Below are positions 1 to 7,883 of a DNA stretch of 9,720 nucleotides, in pieces. Positions within the stretch are counted from its first letter, which is position 1. Every line of letters starts with the position of its first letter. Under the pieces are notes generated by a model, which searched no databases, was not told the origin of the DNA, and saw only the letters and a list, made by a program, of their open reading frames with translations. The stretch is from Desulfobacteraceae bacterium (GTDB taxonomy: Bacteria > Desulfobacterota > Desulfobacteria > Desulfobacterales > Desulfosalsimonadaceae), in NCBI GenBank assembly GCA_007136525.1, contig SLGU01000185.1, positions 1 through 9,720 on the forward strand, given 5' to 3'. The position numbers and the translations under genes were made by a program.

Positions 1-15
1 AGGAAGCCGTCATCC

Positions 16-1986
16 CTACTTGTAATAATGCTTGTCTAATGCCGGGCGCTTACCAATGCCCGGGAATTGAACATCATAACGCTCCAGGAGGTACCCGGCC
101 AGCCAGACAGCATAGCCCAAAAGGCTGTATCCTATCGGGGCAAGGATGAGAAAGCCTGCAATGGCGTACAGGATGCGCTCCAAAATCGTCGAAGGCTTGT
201 TAAAAAACCCCATCAGGCCCGCTTCAATGGCAAACATGGCGGCTATGCCCGATACCACCGCGTAAGCGATCATCCAGGGATTGCCCTGCATGAGGTATTC
301 GGGCATGAGAATGAAATAAAAGGGAAGGATATATCCCCCGATTCCCAGCCGGATGGCATACCAGGCGGTTCTCAGCCAGTGGCCGCCGGCAATGGCGGCC
401 GCGGTGTAAACGGTGATGCACACCGGCGGTGTCAGCCCGGACTTGATGGCAAAGTAAAAAATAAACAGGTGGCTGGCCAAAGCCGGAAGCCCCAGCATTT
501 CCATTGCCGGAACCAGAACCGCTGCGGCAATAACGTAGGCCGCCGTGGTGGTCATGCCCATTCCCAGCAGCATGGCGATCAGCATGGTGGCAAACAGCGC
601 AAGCATGATATGGGTGCCGGCAAGGCCCATAATCCCCGCAGAAACCTTCACGCCGAACCCGGTCAGGGAGATCAGCGTGACGGCCATCTGAACGCAGCTC
701 ATCATGACCATCAACCAGGCAAGGGCCGTTATAACCGCACGAAAATACCCCTCCACCCAGATGATCTTGATGCGCTCCCAAATAGCCGAAAGCTTCAGGG
801 GCCCGCCGATGAGCAGAAAGTTGACCATGCATACCATCAGCGCCCAACCGGCGGCCTGCTGAGCAGGGTAGTACAAAAACAGCATGACCATCAAAAGGCC
901 GACCGGCGCTATAAACGTGATCAATTGCTTGATGCCGAACGCCTCTTTGAGCCTGGGCATCAGCTCGGCCGGCAGCTTGCCCAGCCCGTAGCGGCCGGCT
1001 TCCACCCAGATGCCGGCGGAAACGCCTATAAAATAAAGCACCCCTGGAATAATACCGGCGACCATTACGGTCAGATACGGTACATTCAGAAATTCGGCCA
1101 TAATAAAACAACCGGCCCCCATAATGGGCGGCATGATCTGACCGCCCGACGAGGCCGCAGCCTCAACCGCCCCTGCCATGGCCGGAGGAAAACCCAGGCG
1201 TTTCATGGTGGGGATGGTAAATGATCCCGTGGTCGCCACATTGGCCACGGAGGAACCGGAAAGCATACCGAAAAAAGAACTGCCGACAACCGCCACATGG
1301 CCGGCACCGCCCCTTACCCGGCCCCCGGAGATCATGGCGATATCCATAAAGGTTTTGCCCACGCCGGTGGCAAAGAGCACCGGGCCAAAAAGAACGAACA
1401 GGGCGATCAGCCGGGATGTCATATCGGTCAGAAGCCCCCAGATCCCTTCCTGCATCAGGAAAAGCTGATACAGGATCTCTTCACTGTCAAAACCGGCATG
1501 CCCGAACATACCCGGAATATGCTGTCCGAAAAGGGCGTACGCGATAAAACCAAGCATCAATATGGGGATGGAAAGCCCCAGGGCTCTGCGGGTGCCTTCA
1601 AGCAGACCCACGATCAGAAAAAAACCGATGGCGAGTTGGTAGGTTTCATAATAGCCGGGACTGCGGACGATGGACTCCCATTCAATCATGATATAGAGGC
1701 ACGGGGAGACGCTGATCGCAATAAACAGTAGATCCAGAAGCGATGGCGAAGAGGAAGATCCGAATATCAGGGGCTTGAGGATATGCTTGCCTTCGCTGTT
1801 ATAAATACCGGATCCGGATGAAACCGGATAAACCAGAAACACGATGGCCAGGCCGAAGCTCAGTGAAATCGAGCCCTGAAGAATGGGGTGCAACGCCACT
1901 GTCAAGGCCGTGTAAACCAGAAACACGCACCAGATGAATGCCATGATGCCAACGACAATTTTCGACCAGCCTTTGAGGTCACGCAT
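16..1986 (-). CDS. TRAP transporter fused permease subunit (TAXI-associated, DctQM-type fusion)
   Basis: This 656-residue integral inner-membrane protein is the translocating subunit of a tripartite ATP-independent periplasmic (TRAP) transporter. Such carriers use an ion gradient to import a solute handed over by a periplasmic binding protein. The chain is almost entirely hydrophobic helices. The first ~200 residues correspond to the small-subunit-like part, and the rest is the large DctM-like part. The family hallmark lies at residues 221-290: GGRVRGGAGH, then GSSFFGMLSGSSVANVATTG, a TIP turn, and EAAASSGGQIMPP. A second Gly/Thr-rich re-entrant motif (GMGMTTTAAYV, 475-485) and SGLTPPVC (516-523) match the two pseudo-symmetric halves of DctM. 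The length is usual for fused TRAP permeases. The ATG is preceded by AGGTG 4 nt upstream (1991-1995). It is the last gene of the cluster, 66 bp after the usp gene, and its partner binding protein is encoded at 3353-4342. The substrate is not deducible. Confidence 0.95.
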   Translation of the reverse strand: MRDLKGWSKIVVGIMAFIWCVFLVYTALTVALHPILQGSISLSFGLAIVFLVYPVSSGSGIYNSEGKHILKPLIFGSSSSPSLLDLLFIAISVSPCLYIMIEWESIVRSPGYYETYQLAIGFFLIVGLLEGTRRALGLSIPILMLGFIAYALFGQHIPGMFGHAGFDSEEILYQLFLMQEGIWGLLTDMTSRLIALFVLFGPVLFATGVGKTFMDIAMISGGRVRGGAGHVAVVGSSFFGMLSGSSVANVATTGSFTIPTMKRLGFPPAMAGAVEAAASSGGQIMPPIMGAGCFIMAEFLNVPYLTVMVAGIIPGVLYFIGVSAGIWVEAGRYGLGKLPAELMPRLKEAFGIKQLITFIAPVGLLMVMLFLYYPAQQAAGWALMVCMVNFLLIGGPLKLSAIWERIKIIWVEGYFRAVITALAWLMVMMSCVQMAVTLISLTGFGVKVSAGIMGLAGTHIMLALFATMLIAMLLGMGMTTTAAYVIAAAVLVPAMEMLGLPALASHLFIFYFAIKSGLTPPVCITVYTAAAIAGGHWLRTAWYAIRLGIGGYILPFYFILMPEYLMQGNPWMIAYAVVSGIAAMFAIEAGLMGFFNKPSTILERILYAIAGFLILAPIGYSLLGYAVWLAGYLLERYDVQFPGIGKRPALDKHYYK

Positions 1987-2052
1987 AATTCACCTATCCG
2001 AGTTGAAAATTGACTGCCTGAGCGTCAGTTGATTGATTGTTTCCGCGCTGTC

Positions 2053-2574
2053 TCAGCCGGTCAGGCGAACCGCCAGAACCGGAATCAAAGAGTGCCTTAG
2101 CACTTTCCGGGCCGTTGATCCGATCATATCTTCAATGGGGCCATGGCCGTGCGTCCCCATCACGATCAGGTCGCAATCCCGCTCCCGGGATATCGCAAGA
2201 ATCTGATCCACCGGATTCCCCTTTACAACAAGCACTTCATCCGTAACAAAGCCCCGGCCAGCCTCATCGTTTGAAGCGCTGTCCGAAAACAGGGCCAGGG
2301 CGTCTTTTATCATCACATTCTCCCGCCGCTTGCCGCTCAGCGTCTCCCACACCTCCTTCATACGGTTCTCCCGGAGCCTGTCCATGTTGTCTTTGCCGAT
2401 AAACCGGGATATCCTGGATTCCATGTTGGAATAATCCATCATGACATGCAAAATGGTGATGGCGGCCTGATACTGGTTGGCCAGGCTGACCGCATAAGCG
2501 AACGCTTTCAGGGCTGAATCCGATAAATCCGTGGTATACAGAATTTTTTTGATTGATATGTCAGGAATGTTCAT
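2053..2574 (-). CDS. Universal stress protein, UspA family (single domain)
   Basis: This is a cytoplasmic UspA-fold protein of 173 residues, slightly longer than the usual 140-160. The N-terminus (IKKILYTTDLSDSALKAFAYA) is the typical first beta strand and helix, with the conserved Asp of the nucleotide pocket. The C-terminal part has LIVMGTHGHG, then GSTARKVLRHSLIPVLAV, the ATP-binding loop of the family. The spacer between the second and third conserved glycines is 8 residues, one shorter than the G-2x-G-9x-G(S/T) pattern of ATP-binding members, but the loop otherwise looks intact. A good ribosome site (AAGGAG, 2585-2590) precedes the ATG. The gene sits immediately before the TRAP permease gene. 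In Halomonas the Usp protein TeaD is encoded with the TRAP transporter TeaABC and modulates it, so a similar regulatory role is plausible here but inferred. Confidence 0.93.
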   Translation of the reverse strand: MNIPDISIKKILYTTDLSDSALKAFAYAVSLANQYQAAITILHVMMDYSNMESRISRFIGKDNMDRLRENRMKEVWETLSGKRRENVMIKDALALFSDSASNDEAGRGFVTDEVLVVKGNPVDQILAISRERDCDLIVMGTHGHGPIEDMIGSTARKVLRHSLIPVLAVRLTG

Positions 2575-2641
2575 GGATTGGAATCTCCTTCGATCCGTTT
2601 CCGCCCTTTCCGCCCGGCGCCATGAAATTCAAGGTTTTTTA

Positions 2642-2682
2642 AAACCCGGGGCAAGCAAGGTAAGGCTGCTCATCCCGGGTTT
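2642..2682 (-). terminator. Hairpin, possible intrinsic terminator or attenuator between the lipoprotein and usp genes
   Basis: A perfect 9-bp inverted repeat (AAACCCGGG at 2642-2650 and CCCGGGTTT at 2674-2682) has a 23-nt loop. Read on the minus strand, the GC-rich stem ends in a short run of four U residues, followed by an A-run. An alternative small hairpin, GGTTTT/AAAACC (2633-2646), overlaps its 3' side. It lies in the 138-bp gap after the lipoprotein stop codon. The loop is long and the U-tract short, so termination may be partial. It could instead stabilise the upstream message. Confidence 0.4.
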
Positions 2683-2712
2683 CGTGTCAGGCGGCGATAA
2701 AGTGGCGCCCGG

Positions 2713-3108
2713 TTATGGTAAAGTGACCTCCAGGGTCGTTTCCACGAGGGAGCCCTTGCTCCCCTCCACTTCCACATTATACCTGCCCGGCTTGGCGAAT
2801 ACGGGGATAGCCGACTCCGCCGTGAAGACGCCGCTGGCATCCGTCATGACAACATCCTGCTTGGCTGTCCCAAGGCCGATGCGTTCGCCGGGGCCAAGGG
2901 TCAGGACGATGTCTATTTCTTCCTCGGGATAAAAACCGGCCCCGGAAATGGTGATGCCCGTCCCTTTAACCCCTGACGCGGGGGCAATGGTCACCGAGGC
3001 CGGCTCGGCCTCTGTTTTTTTCATCCCGGCACAACCGAAGGCGAGTGCAAAAAAACATGCCAGAATGACTGCCGCCCCTATCCTTGAAAACCAGATTCTG
3101 CTTTTCAT
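2713..3108 (-). CDS. Small secreted lipoprotein with an IPT/TIG-like domain
   Basis: This is a 131-residue exported protein of unknown specific role. Residues 1-25 form a signal peptide: basic start MKSR, a hydrophobic stretch, then FALAFG. Cys26 is the probable lipidation site, although the lipobox (AFG-C) departs from the usual L-A/S-G/A-C. From about residue 37, SVTIAPASGVKGTGITISG and GAGFYPEEEIDIVL resemble the first strands of IPT/TIG immunoglobulin-like domains, which often occur in surface or cell-envelope proteins. The C-terminal part continues in beta-rich segments (GVFTAESAIP, GRYNVEVEG). The ribosome site is very strong (AAAGGAGG, 3114-3121, 5 nt before the ATG). The gene lies between the TAXI binding protein and the usp gene on the same strand. 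An accessory envelope role for the transporter is possible, but only position supports it. Confidence 0.85.
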   Translation of the reverse strand: MKSRIWFSRIGAAVILACFFALAFGCAGMKKTEAEPASVTIAPASGVKGTGITISGAGFYPEEEIDIVLTLGPGERIGLGTAKQDVVMTDASGVFTAESAIPVFAKPGRYNVEVEGSKGSLVETTLEVTLP

Positions 3109-3149
3109 TCTGCCCTCCTTTGGCGCATGAAAACTTCAACCCATAATTG

Positions 3150-3298
3150 ATGGCTTCGTAAAAGTCCACTATCTGCGCTTCGCATCATCTTGAGAAATTT
3201 AACGTAAGACCAAGTACTCTTAATTACTCAAGATTCACGCGCCTTGATCTTGAACTTGTAACGACGCCATCTCAGTTTCGACTTTTACGAAGTCGCCA
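3150..3298. repeat. MITE-like interspersed inverted-repeat element with flanking direct repeat
   Basis: This non-coding element of about 149 bp lies between the binding-protein and lipoprotein genes. Its ends are inverted copies: CTTCGTAAAAGTC at 3154-3166 and its exact complement at 3280-3292. Outside these, TGG on the left matches TGGCGA on the right, with a 3-nt gap. An internal hairpin is also visible (ATCTTGAG at 3187-3194 with CTCAAGAT at 3227-3234, extended outward by GCGC at 3175-3178 and 3239-3242). The direct repeat CCATAATTG occurs at 3141-3149 and 3296-3304. It is consistent with a target-site duplication, although the CCA of the right copy also belongs to the terminal repeat, so the true duplication may be only TAATTG. 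No transposase is present, so any mobility would need one supplied in trans. I associate similar ends with repeats in Desulfobacterota genomes, from memory only. Confidence 0.7.
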
Positions 3299-3352
3299 TA
3301 ATTGCGAACGCTGGCATACAACTGCCGGCAGATCGCTGCTCCGGATCAGGGA

Positions 3353-4342
3353 TCACATCTCCGGTGGCTTCAGCTTATCAGGAATTTTCACCCCCAGGGT
3401 TTCCTCGTAAAACTTGTATGCGCCCTTGTGGAAAGGAACCGACAGGTCGAATTCGATGGCTATGTCATACATTTCCACAAAACGGCCCTCATTGAGGGTG
3501 GCAAGGCCGCGGACAATATTCTGGCGTTTATCGTAAACTGCCTTGACGATTTTATGGACAACCTCATCGGGCACATCCTTGTGAACAAAATCGCTGACCA
3601 CGTAAGCAAAACTCGTTTGCTCATTTTTAACGGCATTGAAAAGACCACCCGGAATTGTCATCATCATGCCGTGCCCCGGATACTTGGCATTCATTTTTTC
3701 GATCATTTCCGGGGTGATCTCCAGAACGTTAATATCCATGGTGGACTCCAGGTCCAGAATGGCGGCATCCTTGTAACCGGCCTTCATCCACGCCACCACC
3801 ACGCCGCTTTTCATGGCATCCACGCTGGCGCCAAGACCCATCATGCGATAGTTCGGCTTGATCTCAAGCGCGTCCAGGAATAATTCGATGAGGCGGCCGG
3901 AGGTGGTCCCCGGGTTCATGGCAAAGCTGACGCCTTCCAGGTCTTCTATCCGTGTAATACCGCTGGATTTTGTGGTGACAATGTGAATCGGGGTGACATA
4001 ACCGCCCCACAGCATCCGCAGGTTGGGCAGCGGCCGGCCTTCGTAGTCAATAATCCCGCTATAGGCGGCAAAACCCGCAGCAGCGCAGGCTGGGCCCATA
4101 TGTACGGAGCGGCGGTTGACCCGGACCAGGTTCTCAACGAAACCGCCGGTTTCCACCACCGTCATTTCAATCTCGGGATAGGTCTGGTTCACCGCGGCGG
4201 CCAGGGCGACCGTATTGGCATAAAGCCCGGAGCGGGTGCTGGTGGAGCCCCATTTCAGCCTTGTTGTTCTTGCTTCGGCGTATGCTGCCAGGCCCATTGC
4301 AAAAATAAGGGCTAGGCTGATAAAGATCATAAGCTTTTTCAT
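3353..4342 (-). CDS. TAXI family TRAP transporter solute-binding subunit
   Basis: This 329-residue periplasmic binding protein captures the substrate and delivers it to the fused TRAP permease encoded at 16-1986. Residues 1-22 are a classical signal peptide (MKKLMIF, hydrophobic core, then AAYA before EA), giving a soluble periplasmic protein. The mature start LKWGSTSTRSGLYANTVALA (29-48) is the signature beginning of the TAXI family. NPGTTSGRLIELFLDALEI (143-161) matches the second-lobe entry segment. VAWMKAGYKDAAILDLE (183-199) and the VPFHKGAYKFYEE region (302-314) fit the rest of the fold. The length is normal. The start is supported by AAGGAG (4349-4354) 6 nt before the ATG. The gene follows the stand-alone receiver gene by 73 bp and is separated from the permease gene by a MITE-like element, the lipoprotein and the usp gene. 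TAXI proteins with known ligands bind small organic acids or amino acids; no ligand is claimed here. Confidence 0.95.
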   Translation of the reverse strand: MKKLMIFISLALIFAMGLAAYAEARTTRLKWGSTSTRSGLYANTVALAAAVNQTYPEIEMTVVETGGFVENLVRVNRRSVHMGPACAAAGFAAYSGIIDYEGRPLPNLRMLWGGYVTPIHIVTTKSSGITRIEDLEGVSFAMNPGTTSGRLIELFLDALEIKPNYRMMGLGASVDAMKSGVVVAWMKAGYKDAAILDLESTMDINVLEITPEMIEKMNAKYPGHGMMMTIPGGLFNAVKNEQTSFAYVVSDFVHKDVPDEVVHKIVKAVYDKRQNIVRGLATLNEGRFVEMYDIAIEFDLSVPFHKGAYKFYEETLGVKIPDKLKPPEM

Positions 4343-4362
4343 GTTCGTCTCCTTGCAATCTG

Positions 4363-4392
4363 TTAAAAGATACGATTTTCAGGAACAGCCAT
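4363..4392 (-). other. Possible 9-codon leader ORF upstream of the TAXI gene
   Basis: In the 73-bp gap between the receiver gene and the binding-protein gene, a purine-rich stretch containing AAAGGAGG and GGGAGG is followed, about 9 nt later, by ATG and a nine-residue frame (MAVPENRIF) ending in TAA. It ends 20 nt before the TAXI start codon. The ribosome-site match is better than that of the preceding receiver gene. It could be a translated leader or simply a chance ORF after a Shine-Dalgarno-like sequence. No attenuator structure was found to support the first view. Confidence 0.2.
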
Positions 4393-4415
4393 TCGGTGTT
4401 GCCTCCCACCTCCTT

Positions 4416-4817
4416 TCAACCGTTGACGACCGGCTCAGGCTGATCAGCACCCGCTAATGCTTTGTGGATAGCCCCCAGCAGGTCCGCTTCGTCGACCGGC
4501 TTCTGGAAGAAAGCCACGGCTCCGGCTTTCATCGCGTTGATCCGGACGATGCTGTTTTCGTGAGCGGAGATAAAAACTATCGGAATTTTCGAGCCTGCAG
4601 CCGCCAGGTGCCTTTGCAGGTCCAGCCCGTCCATGCCGGGCATTCGTACATCCAGGATCAACAAGTCCGGCGGCTCGGCACGGTTGTCATCCAGAAACGC
4701 CCGTGCCGAACCATAGGTCGTGACATTGAAACCGGCCGACACCATTAACCGACGCAATGCCTTGCAGACCGACGATTCATCGTCTACGACACAAATGGTT
4801 GGCGATTTGCTGCTCAT
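4416..4817 (-). CDS. Stand-alone response regulator receiver-domain protein (FixJ-type REC, no output domain)
   Basis: This 133-residue protein consists of one CheY-like receiver domain and nothing else. The acidic pocket is D12-D13, the phospho-acceptor is D56 in LLILDVRMPGMDG, the switch Ser/Thr position is S84 (FISAHE) and the conserved Lys is K106 (FFQKP). All key residues for phosphorylation are therefore present. The sequence most resembles receivers of the FixJ/TodT class and is clearly related to the receiver of the full-length regulator encoded at 4981-5616, which suggests a local duplication with loss of the HTH part. It may compete for, sink or relay phosphate from the kinase at 5613-7850, but this is inferred. 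The ribosome site before the ATG is weak. The 163-bp gap from the upstream regulator gene holds no clear promoter that I could read. Confidence 0.92.
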   Translation of the reverse strand: MSSKSPTICVVDDESSVCKALRRLMVSAGFNVTTYGSARAFLDDNRAEPPDLLILDVRMPGMDGLDLQRHLAAAGSKIPIVFISAHENSIVRINAMKAGAVAFFQKPVDEADLLGAIHKALAGADQPEPVVNG

Positions 4818-4980
4818 TTTAATCAGATGCCTGACCCTTTGATTGATTAAGCACCATCACCCGCACCTGAAACAGGAGGGGTCCGGTTTGCCCAAGATAA
4901 GGACGGATGATAAAAGACTATAGGTGAAAGAAAGGGAGGGGGAAATTGGACTTTCGGGATATCGCCATACGACTTTAGTC

Positions 4981-5616
4981 TTACCGGGAAACGTCGGAGG
5001 CAGGTGAACGCTTCATTTTTTCCGCCATTCGAACCAGGTCCGCAAGGGATTCGGCCTTCATCTTGCGCATAACACGTCCGCGATGGACCTTGACGGTTTT
5101 TTCGCTCATGCCCAGATCGAAAGCAATCTGCTTGTTCAGCAGTCCTGCCACCACCAGCAGAAAGACTTCGTGCTCCCTCGGCGTCAGTGATCCCAGGCGC
5201 CTATGGAGTTCGACGATTTCGGCATGATCGTTTTGAAGCGCCTCGCTTTTTTTTATGGCTGCGTGGATGCTGTCAATCAACTGCTGGTCTTCAAAGGGCT
5301 TTTCAATAAAATCAACCGCACCGGCTTTCATTGCCTTGACGCTCATGGGAATGCTGCCATGCCCGGTAATAAAAACAATGGGGAGCTGAAAGCCCGATGC
5401 TTTTAATTGCTCCTGGAGTTCCATACCGCTGGTTCCGGGCATTCGAATATCCAGCACCAGGCATGCGGGCATCTGCACAGCGCCTTTATCCATGAAGGAG
5501 CGGGCCGTGTCAAAGGTTTCAACGTTCAAACCGATCGACCGGATCAACCGCTTCAGGGCCCGCCGCAGCGACGCATCATCATCGATCACATATACAGTGG
5601 CACTGCGGCGTTTCAT
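4981..5616 (-). CDS. FixJ/TodT-type two-component response regulator (REC + LuxR HTH)
   Basis: This 211-residue cytoplasmic DNA-binding regulator has a receiver domain at residues ~6-120, with acidic residues D12-D14, phospho-acceptor D56 (LVLDIRMPG), T84 (FITGHG) and K106 (FIEKPF). A linker helix follows. A LuxR/NarL-type helix-turn-helix spans ~143-200, beginning LTPREHEVF and containing [28 protein letters not shown]. Its length and domain order are those of FixJ. The start codon overlaps the stop of the kinase gene by 4 nt (ATGA, 5613-5616), so the two are almost certainly co-translated and form a cognate pair. Its targets probably include promoters of this locus; the palindrome at 7951-7965 is a candidate site, not shown. 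FixJ-class regulators act with sigma70-type RNA polymerase, which agrees with the promoters seen at 7907-8024. Confidence 0.95.
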   Translation of the reverse strand: MKRRSATVYVIDDDASLRRALKRLIRSIGLNVETFDTARSFMDKGAVQMPACLVLDIRMPGTSGMELQEQLKASGFQLPIVFITGHGSIPMSVKAMKAGAVDFIEKPFEDQQLIDSIHAAIKKSEALQNDHAEIVELHRRLGSLTPREHEVFLLVVAGLLNKQIAFDLGMSEKTVKVHRGRVMRKMKAESLADLVRMAEKMKRSPASDVSR

Positions 5617-7850
5617 TCAAAGACCTCGTTGCAAACAGGGAGTGTAAAATGAAATGTGGCCCCTTTTTCCGATTTGTTCTCCGCCCACATGTGACCTGAA
5701 TGGGCGGTAATAATGGTTCGGTTGATGGAAAGCCCCATTCCCATCCCTTCAGGCTTGGTGGTATAGAACGGCTCGATAACCTGGTCCGGAACCTCATGGG
5801 GCAAGCCGATGCCGTTGTCCCGGATGCTGACTTGAACCATATCGCCATCTGCAAAGTGCGTTGAAACAACCATCCTTCGCTCGGAAAAATCATTCTGACT
5901 CATGGCGTCCGAGGCATTGAGGATAAAATTGATCAGCACCTGCTGCAAATGAATTTTATCTCCGCTGACCAGGGGCAGGCGCCTGTCGAGACTTGTTTCA
6001 ATGGAAATGTTCCGAATCATTGTTTCCGCGGTGATAAAGGATATAACTTCCTGAATCAGCTCATTGACATCGACCGGCGCTTTTTGAATGTCACCTTTTC
6101 GGTAAAGCCTGCGAAGACGTTCGATGACCTTGCCGGCGCGCCGGTCATCCGCAACGATATCCGCGAGTATATCCCGAATTTCATCCATGTCGGGTTTGTC
6201 GCCCGCAAGGAAACGCAACGCCGCCTGTGCGTTGCTCAGGATGGCAGCAAGGGGTTGATTCAGCTCATGCGCCAGCGATGCTGAAAGCTCACCCATGGTG
6301 GCCACCCGCCCCAGGTGGGCGATCTCCTCGCGACGCTTCCGGGCTTCCTCCTGGGCCTGGCGAAGTTCGGTTATATCTTCCAGGATGCCGTCATAATGAC
6401 GGGCATTTCCATCGGCATCCTTTATGGCAACCGCGGTTACAGCGCCTAAAAACGTCGATCCGTCGCGCCTTTTGAAAACAATTTCCTCGTTTTTTACCGC
6501 GCCGGCCCGGGTCATTTTTTTGCTGAAGGCATTCCGGTCTTGCGGGTTCTTGTAAAGATCATACGCATGCAGCGAAAGCAGGGCCGCCTTGTCTTTGAAT
6601 CCGAACATACGGATATAGGCCTGGTTGACATCAATATAAGTCCCTTTTGGCCCCGGTGTGCTTCGGAACACGCCGACACTGAGGTTCTCAGTGAGCGTGC
6701 GGTGTTTTTCTTCACTGCCGCGCAGCGCCTCCTCCACCCGCTTTCGCTCCGCGATTTCCCGCTGAAGGTCATTTACGGACTTCGTCAGTTCGGCCGTCCG
6801 CCTGGCCACGCGCCTTTCCAGGTCCCCGTGGGCCGAGCGAAGCGCCGCTTCCGCCCTGTGCCTGCGGCTGATTTCCCGGTTAGCCGTACTGAAAAGGATC
6901 ATGATCATCAATCCGACAAAGACACATAAAGTAACGATCAGATACCCGCTGCTCCGGATCAGGGGGCCGTGGACCCGCTTGAGAATCGGATTGATGTCGC
7001 TTAAAAAAACAAGATTCCAGCCCGGGTAACTTTCCAGGCTCAGGTGGTGAGACAGGTATTTATTGCCTGCACTGTCAACGGCATGCGCCGCATCGGTCAT
7101 CGAAAGGCCCGCCCAGTGCCAGGGTCCTTCCCCGAATTGCCGGTCCTCCAGCAATTTTTCGATGTCATCAGCAGACAGCGTCGACATGGTCTTAAAAATC
7201 CAGTCCGGGCGACTGCTGATAAAGATCATGCCCCGGGGGTCGGTCAGCATGACGATCCCCTCATAATCCCTGAAAAGCTCTCTTTCCATAGGCTCGATAG
7301 GGGCCTTGATGACTGCAACGCCTATAGGCCTACTCCTTGAATCCCCATACACCGGATAACTGTAATAAATGCCGCGCTTGCCGGAAGTCACGCCAAGGGC
7401 CATGTAAACCCGGATCATTTCCGGAGCACCCGAAATAGCGCGTTGGAAATAAGGGCGAAAGGCGTAATTATGCCCCACGAAACTGTCGGGTTCATTACGG
7501 TTGCTCGAGGCGAGGGTCACCCCATCGGGATCGATGAGATAGCAGACATCGGCTTTGTAAGTGTCCTTGAAGTGGTCAAGAATGGCATTGGCGGCCTCAA
7601 GTGCGTCCAGGTCTCTCCGGTTCAGCGCCACTGAAAGGTCTCTGAGGCCGGCCAGGGCAATGACGGAATTCAGGTTTTCCTGTAAAAAAAAGGAAAAATG
7701 ACCCTTGACGGCCTCCGTATGGATCGTCGCCTGGCGTTTGGCTTCTTCAATCGCTGCATTCCTGACGGACGAATAGTATATATACCCGCCTGCCAGGGCC
7801 GAAAAAAAGGCCATTAATGAAAGCGCAACGATGATGACCCGAAGCTTCAT
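5613..7850 (-). CDS. Membrane sensor histidine kinase, DctB-like double Cache + PAS + HisKA/HATPase
   Basis: This is a 745-residue transmembrane kinase (numbering from the ATG at 7850). Membrane helix 1 is at ~3-25 and helix 2 at ~301-322. The ~275 residues between them form a double-Cache sensor with [17 protein letters not shown] (125-141) and a following segment [16 protein letters not shown] (152-167), very like the ligand-binding domain of the C4-dicarboxylate sensor DctB. A coiled coil (~328-378) leads to a PAS domain (~380-495) ending in ILEDITE. The transmitter has the H box [14 protein letters not shown] with His528, the N box NFILNASDA, the G1 box [15 protein letters not shown], and the G2 box GMGMGL (702-707). 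All catalytic motifs are intact. An in-frame TTG two codons upstream (7856) is an alternative start, but ATG is preferred; neither has a clear ribosome site. It overlaps the regulator gene by 4 bp and probably heads the operon. Confidence 0.94.
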   Translation of the reverse strand: MKLRVIIVALSLMAFFSALAGGYIYYSSVRNAAIEEAKRQATIHTEAVKGHFSFFLQENLNSVIALAGLRDLSVALNRRDLDALEAANAILDHFKDTYKADVCYLIDPDGVTLASSNRNEPDSFVGHNYAFRPYFQRAISGAPEMIRVYMALGVTSGKRGIYYSYPVYGDSRSRPIGVAVIKAPIEPMERELFRDYEGIVMLTDPRGMIFISSRPDWIFKTMSTLSADDIEKLLEDRQFGEGPWHWAGLSMTDAAHAVDSAGNKYLSHHLSLESYPGWNLVFLSDINPILKRVHGPLIRSSGYLIVTLCVFVGLMIMILFSTANREISRRHRAEAALRSAHGDLERRVARRTAELTKSVNDLQREIAERKRVEEALRGSEEKHRTLTENLSVGVFRSTPGPKGTYIDVNQAYIRMFGFKDKAALLSLHAYDLYKNPQDRNAFSKKMTRAGAVKNEEIVFKRRDGSTFLGAVTAVAIKDADGNARHYDGILEDITELRQAQEEARKRREEIAHLGRVATMGELSASLAHELNQPLAAILSNAQAALRFLAGDKPDMDEIRDILADIVADDRRAGKVIERLRRLYRKGDIQKAPVDVNELIQEVISFITAETMIRNISIETSLDRRLPLVSGDKIHLQQVLINFILNASDAMSQNDFSERRMVVSTHFADGDMVQVSIRDNGIGLPHEVPDQVIEPFYTTKPEGMGMGLSINRTIITAHSGHMWAENKSEKGATFHFTLPVCNEVFE

Positions 7851-7883
7851 TGCCAAGAATTCACTGTTTAGGAAAGAAAGGGG

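Noticed and set aside
67..1224. Long plus-strand open frame (385 codons), and another minus-strand frame at 224-1111, inside the permease gene
   Set aside because: Both translate to low-complexity, His/Gly/Arg/Gln-rich sequence without family motifs, as expected for shadow frames of a GC-rich membrane-protein gene. The TRAP permease frame has clear family motifs throughout.
3320..3334. 10-bp perfect palindrome CTGCCGGCAG after the TAXI stop codon
   Set aside because: It has no loop and no following U-run, and is short enough to occur by chance in GC-rich DNA.
4839..4852. FNR/FixK-like site (TTGATTGATTAA)
   Set aside because: The second half-site does not match ATCAA at the required spacing. 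The same TTGATTGAT string recurs near 2031, without symmetry.
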